In this document: positions 55,714-62,351 of the stretch, in pieces
How positions within the stretch are numbered: the first letter of the stretch is position 1
Layout: every line of letters starts with the position of its first letter
Assembly (NCBI GenBank): GCA_013349585.1
Contig: DUZG01000005.1
Location: 1-62,351 of the forward strand
DNA length: 62,351 nt
Direction of reading: 5' to 3'
Origin: Nitrospinota bacterium
GTDB lineage: Bacteria > Nitrospinota > Nitrospinia > Nitrospinales > VA-1
Translations under genes and position numbers: made by a program
The notes under the pieces: generated by a model
What the model was told of the DNA's origin: nothing
The model's input: the letters and a program-made list of their open reading frames with translations, nothing else
Databases searched by the model: none

Positions 55714-57468
55714 ATGCCAAGCCTTCCACTTCCCTCATCTTCCAAGCCCACGGAGAAGCTTATTGTCTGTCTGTGGATGATTTTTTGCTTTTTAGTGTTG
55801 TCCTATAAGCTTGGCGAAGTCCCACCTTATCATGCGGACGAAAATTTTTATGTTGAATCATCCCTGAGCATGCTTGAGTCGGGGGATTATATTACCCCTG
55901 TCTACCATGAGAAAAAGCGTTTTGCAAAACCCATTTTATATTACTGGATGGTTGTTTCATCTTATGAAATTTTTGGTATTAGTTTAGCGTCAGCGCGTTT
56001 ACCTTCTGTGTTGTTTGGCGTTTTGAGTATTGGCCTGGTTTTTTTACTGGGGTGCCGTTTCTTTGGCAGTCGGGTGGGCTTGTTCAGCGCATTTATACTG
56101 CCCTCCATTTATCTGCATTTTCAGATTTCAAGGTGGTCTACTACAGATATGGCGCTGAGTTTTTTTGTTCTTATTGCGCTGTATTTTTTTGTGCTTTTAT
56201 TTCAAACAAATTTCCAGAAAAATATTTATGCATATCTTTTTTACTTATCATTAGGGCTGGGGTTCATGGTGAAAGGGCCGCCAGCAATTCTTATTCCTGG
56301 ATTGACTGCTTTGGGGTTTTTAATAGCCACCAAAAGGAAAAGCTGGTTTGTGGATTTGCGTGTTGGCAAAGGGCTTATCATTTTGTTAATCATAATAGTG
56401 CCTTGGTTTGCGGCCATGCTTGGGGTGCATGGAGAAGAATTTAAAAACCATATTGTAGGTAACGAGATAAAGAACCGATTGGTTCACGATACTCCGTTCA
56501 GTTTTTATTATATCGGTGTTTTATTTCGTTATCAGCTTCCGTGGTCGCTTTTTTTTCTTTTTGCGGCCTTAAAACAATTTGGTTTTTTGGGGTTTTTTAG
56601 TAAGAAGGGAATTAAACTTGGAGAACGATTAAAAGATTTTTTGGGGAATATTAACAGACATATAAAACTGCTTTTTAAAGAAGACAATGAGCCTGTTTTA
56701 TTTTGTTATATCTGGATTTTTGTATGCTTAATTTTATTTACTCTGCTTAGAGTAGAGCATAGCCGCTATATGCTCCCAAGTTGCGCGGCTGTTGCAATTT
56801 TAACAGGGAGATTGTTTGCGGGCATAGAAAAGAACTCGGCAGAATCAAGTGAGTTTGGTTTTAAAGTTTCTACTGTTATTACGTTCATAATTCTTCTGGT
56901 TTCTTCGCTTTTGACGGGAATTGGAGTTTTTATTTTTGATTCAATTCCAGCAGAGTTATTTATCCTTCCGGTATTGTTATTTTCAGGAGCTTTAGCTCTG
57001 GCTTTTTGTAGTCGGTCAGATCTTCCTCTGGTATTCCCTATTGCTCTTGTATTGACCTTGACTATGGCTTCCTTGAGTGGGGATGTTTTGCCTCATGTTA
57101 GCCGCTATCCCATGAAGAAGTTTGCCAGTCACATTAATCAGGGAAAATTTAAGGGTCCCATTGCGATTTATAAGCTGGGAAGTCATAGGGCGCGCTTGGG
57201 GATTTTAACGGGCAGAATGGTAGTCAAGTTGAACTCCCCCGAGGAGGTGGAGGAATTTTTAACGACAAAACAGAAAATATATCTGGTTATTAAAGAATCG
57301 GATTGGGAAAAAGATTTCTCGAAAAGAGATATGAAAATTATAAAAAAAGATCAAATTGGTAGCAAAACAAGAATTAAATCAAGAGAAATCAAAGATCTGC
57401 TTGATGTGGAAAAACTAGGAAAGGTTTTAAGTTCTACAGAGAATATTTATTTTATGAGCAATAAATAG
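55714..57468 (+). CDS. GT39-type membrane glycosyltransferase (ArnT-like)
   Basis: A 584-residue polytopic GT-C protein. The first extracytoplasmic loop has YHADENFYVESSLSMLESGDYITPVYHEKKRFAKP, with the DE catalytic pair of ArnT-like enzymes. KPILYYWMVVSSYEIFGISLASARLPS completes the family pattern, with about 12 helices following. It transfers a sugar from undecaprenyl-phosphate to lipid A, protein or another glycan. It is transcribed divergently from the six-gene operon. It is followed five bases later by the end of a convergent GT39 gene. Confidence 0.9.
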   Translation: MPSLPLPSSSKPTEKLIVCLWMIFCFLVLSYKLGEVPPYHADENFYVESSLSMLESGDYITPVYHEKKRFAKPILYYWMVVSSYEIFGISLASARLPSVLFGVLSIGLVFLLGCRFFGSRVGLFSAFILPSIYLHFQISRWSTTDMALSFFVLIALYFFVLLFQTNFQKNIYAYLFYLSLGLGFMVKGPPAILIPGLTALGFLIATKRKSWFVDLRVGKGLIILLIIIVPWFAAMLGVHGEEFKNHIVGNEIKNRLVHDTPFSFYYIGVLFRYQLPWSLFFLFAALKQFGFLGFFSKKGIKLGERLKDFLGNINRHIKLLFKEDNEPVLFCYIWIFVCLILFTLLRVEHSRYMLPSCAAVAILTGRLFAGIEKNSAESSEFGFKVSTVITFIILLVSSLLTGIGVFIFDSIPAELFILPVLLFSGALALAFCSRSDLPLVFPIALVLTLTMASLSGDVLPHVSRYPMKKFASHINQGKFKGPIAIYKLGSHRARLGILTGRMVVKLNSPEEVEEFLTTKQKIYLVIKESDWEKDFSKRDMKIIKKDQIGSKTRIKSREIKDLLDVEKLGKVLSSTENIYFMSNK

Positions 57469-57472
57469 CAGG

Positions 57473-58948
57473 CTATTTAACGTTAGGTATTTTCATGTCA
57501 GAAAAGTCGTACTTGACGGAATCCCTATTTTGAGATGAGGTGAAAAAAGCATACTTCGAGTTAGCCTGGATCAAATAGAAAGTATCTGGTATCTGAGATT
57601 TTAAAGAATTAAATTGAGCTGAATTAGATAGCCACATTTTTTTAGGATTGTCCTGTAGTTGTTTTAGTAATTCTTCCGTATTTTTGATGGGGCTCTCTAA
57701 GCCTCTGTCTGAGTAAAACAACATGGTATGTTTCGGGTTCCAGAAAGAAAGTCTGAAGTTTCCGAGTTTTATGTTTTCTTGAATATTGAGTTTGATTATC
57801 GAGGCCAACTGTCGAACTTCTTTGCTGCTTTCCCCTAAAGTTACTTTGGCTTGGAAAGGAGTGGCATTTACAAACAATGCTGTCAGGCAAACAATTCCTG
57901 CCAAGCCAATGATCACTTGGTCTTTTCTGCGAGAATCAAGCCAGTCAGAAAATGTTTTTGAGACAATGATTGCCAGTGCAGGGAAAATCATTAAGACATA
58001 GCGGATGGTATGGTTTTTACTTGTACTCATGACTACAAATACCAAAATGGGCCATAAAAAAAGAAAAAGCGAATTTTCGTCTTTTTCGATGAATCCACGT
58101 TTCCCGAATTTATACAGTCCTATAAGAGCAAAAGGAAGCCAAGGCCAATAATTTCTTAAGAAATCTTCAGCATATCCTAGGAAATTATATGGATGTGCAT
58201 TTTCGCCAAAGCCCCTGTTGAAAATTAAAACTCCAAAATGAGAATTGATGAAGCTCTGACCGAACTCTATCCAATTGATCAAGTGCCAACTGAATCCCAA
58301 GCCTAAAGAAAGTAACACTCCTGTCACTAATAGAGGATTAACTAGTTCCTTCCATTGGCGGCTAAAAACCAAGTGAAAAAATGCAATGGATAAGGGGAAG
58401 ATTCCCAGAACACTTTTTGACAAAATCCCTCCTGCGGTCGCGAGACCAAAAAGCAAATACCAAGGCTTATGAGTTTTTGCTTTGATAAATGCGAATAGAG
58501 CAAGCGTAACAAAAAATGCCAAAGGAATGTCGACCATAGCCCTTCGAGATGAGTCGATAAATATGCCTGGGAAAAGTAATATGAGTGATGCGATGAAAGC
58601 AATCCAGGAATCTTTATATAGATAGTCCGCTAATCGATAAGTCAAAACTACAATTCCTGTTCCAAATAATCCGGAGAAAAAAACCGAAGAAAAACTGGAT
58701 ACTCCAAAAATGCCGTATGCCAGAGCCATGAGCCAGAAAGGAAGGGGGGGGTTCTCAAAAGAAGGTGTCCCACCATAAGTGACTATCCACAGGTTGCCGG
58801 ATTCATAAATTTCCTTCGCTTTCTGGGCATAAAAGGCATCATCAAAATTAGTAATGCCCGTATCCAGTTGCCGCCCGAGCATGATAAGGAGAGAGAAAAA
58901 AACGAGAAAATATATTTGGAAAGTTTTGTTGTTTAGTATTGCGCTCAA
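57473..58948 (-). CDS. GT39-type membrane glycosyltransferase (ArnT-like)
   Basis: A 491-residue polytopic GT-C enzyme. FDDAFYAQKAKEIYESGN (catalytic Asp pair), SFENPPLPFWLMALAYGIFGVSSFSS, and FPGIFIDSSRRAMVDIPLAFF are the ArnT/PMT pattern, with about ten membrane helices. An eight-base C run in the FENPPLP codons (58744-58751) is a secondary slippage candidate. Convergent to the other GT39, with a five-base gap. Sugar unknown. Confidence 0.9.
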   Translation of the reverse strand: MSAILNNKTFQIYFLVFFSLLIMLGRQLDTGITNFDDAFYAQKAKEIYESGNLWIVTYGGTPSFENPPLPFWLMALAYGIFGVSSFSSVFFSGLFGTGIVVLTYRLADYLYKDSWIAFIASLILLFPGIFIDSSRRAMVDIPLAFFVTLALFAFIKAKTHKPWYLLFGLATAGGILSKSVLGIFPLSIAFFHLVFSRQWKELVNPLLVTGVLLSLGLGFSWHLINWIEFGQSFINSHFGVLIFNRGFGENAHPYNFLGYAEDFLRNYWPWLPFALIGLYKFGKRGFIEKDENSLFLFLWPILVFVVMSTSKNHTIRYVLMIFPALAIIVSKTFSDWLDSRRKDQVIIGLAGIVCLTALFVNATPFQAKVTLGESSKEVRQLASIIKLNIQENIKLGNFRLSFWNPKHTMLFYSDRGLESPIKNTEELLKQLQDNPKKMWLSNSAQFNSLKSQIPDTFYLIQANSKYAFFTSSQNRDSVKYDFSDMKIPNVK

Positions 58949-59012
58949 TTTTTTATCCGGTTTAAATCGTAAGGCGAGATGTTAATTGCAAAAGAGATTC
59001 AAAATGCAGAAC

Positions 59013-59330
59013 TTAAAGATACTGATTTAATTTTTTTTTCTCTTCATCGTTCAGGTTGGGGCCATATAAAAATCCGAAAGTTTCCAGCCGCCAGACCAGT
59101 ACATCCAGCCCTTTTAACATGTTAAACCAGTAGAGCATGGCCTGGAAAAAGGGTTTTCGGTTTAAATCATTTTTGCAAAAAATAAATCCGGTCAATTGTT
59201 TGCGCGAATGGCGAATAAGTTTCATGTTCCCACGGGCTTTGATTATTTTATAAAGAGCGAACAGGTTTTGGAGCTTTTGTAACATGAAAGTATGGGGAGA
59301 ATAGTAATTGAAATAAAATCTAGTAATCAA
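59013..59330 (-). CDS. Hypothetical protein
   Basis: Up to 105 residues, or about 90 from an internal ATG (MLQKLQNLF). It is aromatic and basic with a short amphipathic pattern (FFQAMLYWFNMLKGLDVLVWRLETFGFLYG). No family is recognised and there is no signal peptide. It lies just upstream of the GT39 gene on the same strand. It may be a real small gene of the glycan cluster. Confidence 0.45.
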   Translation of the reverse strand: MITRFYFNYYSPHTFMLQKLQNLFALYKIIKARGNMKLIRHSRKQLTGFIFCKNDLNRKPFFQAMLYWFNMLKGLDVLVWRLETFGFLYGPNLNDEEKKKLNQYL

Positions 59331-59413
59331 ATTTTATACCAAGAATTTATTGAAGTAAAGGGAGCGTTTTAAATCCCCCATTATGTTAGTATTCCTTTAA
59401 AACCCATCAACCT

Positions 59414-61228
59414 ATGATTTTCCAAGACATGAAACCAGAAGAATTAAGCGCTATAGCTTGTGAAAAAATTAATATGGATACTGACCTCGTGCTCAAGCAC
59501 TTAAAAGTGTTGGAAGATTTGGTCGGAATTGACAGTCGAAGTTTTGGCGTGAACGAATTCAAAGGCGACAGAGTCGTTCCCACCGATATGAAAGAAATTC
59601 TTGAATGCGCAAAAAGTTATCTGACCCGGATAGGGTTGCCCAAGGTATCGATAAACAATTCTGGCGATAAATATCCGTTTCCTATTCTAATGGCAGAGAT
59701 CCATGTGGCGGAAGAGAAACCGACACTTCTTTTTTATGCGCATCTGGACAAGCAACCTTATATGGATGACGAAAAATTTGAGAAATGGGGCGGCACTCCA
59801 CCAACGGAGTTGAGGTGGAACGAAGACAAGTCTCGTGCATACGGAAGAGGTGCGGCGGATGACTTGAGTGGTGTTGTTTCAATTGGAATGGCCATCGATG
59901 CGCTCATACAAACAGTAGAACCTTCTGAACTCCCTTGTAATATAAAAGTAATTTTTGAAACCGAGGAGGAGAGTGGTTCTCATAGTTTGATCGACCAGAT
60001 TAATGAAAATAAATCATTTTTCTCTAATATTGATTGCGTTGTTATTACTGATGTGGTCAACCCTGCCCAAGGTGTACCGGGTCTGACAACTTCCTTGCGA
60101 GGAGTTATCCAAATGGAAGTCACTGTTGAGAAGGAATCTGTGAATGTTTCCATTGATGAGCAAACGGCATTGTACAAACTTCTATCTACGCTGATTCAGG
60201 ATGATCATTCGCTGGCCATCCAGGAAATTTCCAGTTCCGATCAACCCGTTACTGAGGATGAGAGAAAAGGATACTCCTTCGTTCCCACATCCGTGACGGC
60301 ACTCAGGGGAACCGCCGGAGTATTATCGGAAACGCGTCTTACGGTACCTGAAAATGTAGCCTCTATACTGGTTGCACAGTTACGCACCTCTTTTGCAAAC
60401 GCTCGTCCTGGTCATCGCATATCAGGGAGCGTTATTTTGGGAACTGCTGGTGCGCGTTTGAACTTTACGGGGATCGATGATCCAATCAATCTCGCTAAGC
60501 AGGTGGAGCTTATTGTTAGTGAAAAAAATCCATTCAACTTAAATTTAAAAGTGGATGTTGTTAGCGGTTCACCGGCTACCCTTGATCTGGTCTTGCAGTC
60601 GGCATCAAAGGACCCGCATTCAGGCGTCAATGGAGGGCCCGTTCCAATTGCAGAAATTCAATTAGCGCGAATGATCGATCATTTGATTTCTGTCGATGGA
60701 ATTCTAAATCCCGACTTGCAAAAGTTTGTTACCGGTAATTTGATGAAAACCCAATCACTTTTTGTAGATCAAGGATTAGAACCCCGCTCCTATGACGACC
60801 CATCCGCAAAAACATTTGTCGAAATTCGTCTGGCCCCGGGAAATAAAAACCGTTCTGCTATCAAAAAACTCAAAAAATTTCTTTCGCAAAATATTTCTCC
60901 GGGTTTTAGTTTGAAGATTAAAGAGGATAAAGGGGCTTCACCTTGGATGACCGGTATTTCACATCCTGTTTTTCCTTTGATCCTTGAATCGCTTGAAAAA
61001 GGATTCGGTCAAAAGTCCTGTTTATATGGGTGCGGAGGCAGCATACCTTTTGTTGAAAAATTAATGGAGGCTTTGGGAGACGTGCAACCTCTGTGTCTGG
61101 GCGCTTATGATCCGGATGCAAAAATGCACGAGCCGGGAGAAAGTTTGTCGATGCCGGATTTATTGGGCTGCACACGATCCATCATCCACCTGGTTTTCAG
61201 GGTTAATGAGGCGTATCCATCTCCATAA
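59414..61228 (+). CDS. M20 family metallopeptidase
   Basis: A 604-residue M20 peptidase. The metal-binding core is LLFYAHLDKQPY (His, Asp) and YGRGAADDLSGVVS (bridging Asp), followed by FETEEESGS (general base Glu). The C-terminal lid domain with dimerisation and another metal ligand follows (SKDPHSGVNGGPVP and CLGAYDPDAKMHEPGE). Length exceeds most acetylornithine-deacetylase/dipeptidase members, with an insert around residues 250-330. It hydrolyses peptides or N-acyl amino acids. The exact substrate is unknown. Single-gene unit. Confidence 0.9.
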   Translation: MIFQDMKPEELSAIACEKINMDTDLVLKHLKVLEDLVGIDSRSFGVNEFKGDRVVPTDMKEILECAKSYLTRIGLPKVSINNSGDKYPFPILMAEIHVAEEKPTLLFYAHLDKQPYMDDEKFEKWGGTPPTELRWNEDKSRAYGRGAADDLSGVVSIGMAIDALIQTVEPSELPCNIKVIFETEEESGSHSLIDQINENKSFFSNIDCVVITDVVNPAQGVPGLTTSLRGVIQMEVTVEKESVNVSIDEQTALYKLLSTLIQDDHSLAIQEISSSDQPVTEDERKGYSFVPTSVTALRGTAGVLSETRLTVPENVASILVAQLRTSFANARPGHRISGSVILGTAGARLNFTGIDDPINLAKQVELIVSEKNPFNLNLKVDVVSGSPATLDLVLQSASKDPHSGVNGGPVPIAEIQLARMIDHLISVDGILNPDLQKFVTGNLMKTQSLFVDQGLEPRSYDDPSAKTFVEIRLAPGNKNRSAIKKLKKFLSQNISPGFSLKIKEDKGASPWMTGISHPVFPLILESLEKGFGQKSCLYGCGGSIPFVEKLMEALGDVQPLCLGAYDPDAKMHEPGESLSMPDLLGCTRSIIHLVFRVNEAYPSP

Positions 61229-61380
61229 ATCCTGTAATTAAAATTAGATTTACATAGATCTAAAAAACATATTTTCAATTGATTAATAATAGGATTAGAA
61301 TTACTTTTATTCTATTAGGATGAGATGCTCAACTGTCCCCCAAAGCGCAACTAGCAGGTGCCTTAGGTTTTGAAGCTTAG

Positions 61381-62351
61381 ATGAGAGGATTTTTTCTAAT
61401 TGTAATATATGAGGTTATGGTGGGCGCGGAATCGGGGGAGGAAAATTTTAGAAAAATCGATCTTGGTTTTCTTGACAAAGACGGTGACGAATCTTTCGAT
61501 ATTTTTTACAAGACGGAGACTTTTGGCACCGTTAAATATGTCAAATTTGCCAGCACCGATCCCAAGCACCAAGATAAGGTAAGAAGACTGCTCGAAGACG
61601 GAACCGATCAGGATTTTTACATTCACGAAGACAACCTTTTTAAGTATTACAAGTATGCTACCAGGTCGTTAAAGGCGATGGATTTCTAATCCTGATATCT
61701 CCCTCAAAGAAAAAAAATAAAAAATTTACGAAGTATCCAAAGGTGTTATGAAAGAGTTTTTTGAAAATAAGACCTCCGATAAAATTTTGGAAGCCTCGGA
61801 AGAGGTGATGGATATCATGGAAGACTGTATGACCACGGCTGAATCAGGGTTTCATGGTATCGCTGCCATCATCAGTAAAGATACATCTATACCCATAGCG
61901 TCAATGTCGGGCTTTATTGCATGACATTTGGCGTGAAAAGTAAAATGAGTAAGAATGACACGGGCCAAATTTTCCTCGGGGGGATGTTGCACGATGTGGG
62001 CAAGTCAAAAATTGACTGACGAAGAATTCGAGTAAATGAAATTTTATGCCGTTGCAGGTGGAGAAATCCTCACAGGGATGAAATACTATACATACATAAT
62101 GTAGTGCGGATGGCCGCAGAGCACCATGAAAAATTTAAGGGTGGGGTTTACCCCAGTGGCATTGAAGAAGAGCAGATCCATCGTTATGCTCGAATCTACA
62201 AAATAATGGATGTTTATGATGCGCTACCTAGTCGTCCCTGAAAAATTCGATAGAGCCCATATATAAAGGGTGAAGATGGGTTTTGAGTGTTGTAAAATTG
62301 CCGGAAGTTGTTGAATATCTTTCAAAACCCGGTGATTTTATGCAAGCAAAA
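61381..62351 (+). pseudogene. HD-GYP domain cyclic-di-GMP phosphodiesterase, decayed (runs to window end)
   Basis: The N-terminal region (KIDLGFLDKDGDESFDIFYK, EDNLFKYYKYATRSLKAM) is open to 61689. The rest occurs in changing frames: IYEVSKGVMKEFFENKTSDK, the HD-GYP parts YTHSVNVGLYCM, FLGGMLHDVGKSKID with the HD motif, MAAEHHEKFKGGVYPSGI (the HD-GYP core) and IYKIMDVYDAL. Frame breaks and stops occur near 61690, 61860, 62018, 62035 and 62240. A stretch PEVVEYLSKPGDFMQAK still looks coding at the window edge. The enzyme would cleave cyclic di-GMP. It is not functional here. Confidence 0.85.

Overview
The window looks like a stretch of a Gram-negative bacterial chromosome of low-to-moderate GC (roughly 40-45 % by eye). 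Outer-membrane logic is clear: two lipobox lipoproteins, an MlaC-type periplasmic lipid-binding protein, an ADP-heptose-type glycosyltransferase and periplasmic cytochromes. A monomeric NADP isocitrate dehydrogenase beside malate dehydrogenase, plus a NuoF-like flavoprotein carrying extra ferredoxin clusters, would fit a chemolithoautotroph using a reverse TCA cycle, such as a Nitrospinota relative. That assignment is an inference from gene content, not proven here.

Layout. 0.1-1.8 kb: small genes, a HigBA toxin-antitoxin locus with a broken antitoxin, and a cytochrome c. 1.8-17.3 kb: mostly housekeeping: glnD, icd, mdh, a metallophosphoesterase coupled to arsC, lexA followed by a wrecked dinB, a class V aminotransferase, two paralogous lipoproteins (one with a SPOR domain), mlaC and a GHMP kinase. 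17.4-22.0 kb: an RND/HAE3 exporter, a TPR protein and a radical SAM/SPASM protein. 22.1-31.4 kb: an island dense in disrupted genes (cytochrome c, CBS, YHYH, cyclic-nucleotide-binding, a large MFS/spermidine-synthase/TPR fusion, a small membrane protein) mixed with intact small genes. 31.4-37 kb: small envelope proteins, pepA and the NuoF-like gene, which ends in a textbook terminator. 37-59 kb: an envelope-glycan region with many glycosyltransferases (GT2, GT4, GT9, GT39), sugar-nucleotide enzymes, an SGNH hydrolase and a methyltransferase. It is interrupted by a decayed IS1182-like insertion-sequence remnant, an FKBP isomerase, a CrtC/AttH-like lipocalin protein, a TIGR01777 epimerase fusion and a CDGSH protein. 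59-62.3 kb: an M20 peptidase and a degenerate HD-GYP phosphodiesterase.

The main message is gene decay. About a dozen recognisable genes carry frameshifts, nonsense codons or lost active-site residues, while the longest reading frames (glnD, icd, the RND exporter, the GT39 proteins) are intact. The losses fall on regulation, SOS mutagenesis, c-di-GMP turnover, a toxin-antitoxin pair, a mobile element and accessory redox genes. GlnD keeps an open frame but has lost the HD residues of its uridylyl-removing domain. A 10-bp G tract in one large glycosyltransferase is a candidate phase-variation switch. No single wholly new system is obvious. The most promising unexplained units are the MlaC/GHMP-kinase/RND neighbourhood, the orphan radical SAM protein, and a split CapF-like reductase/cupin pair.
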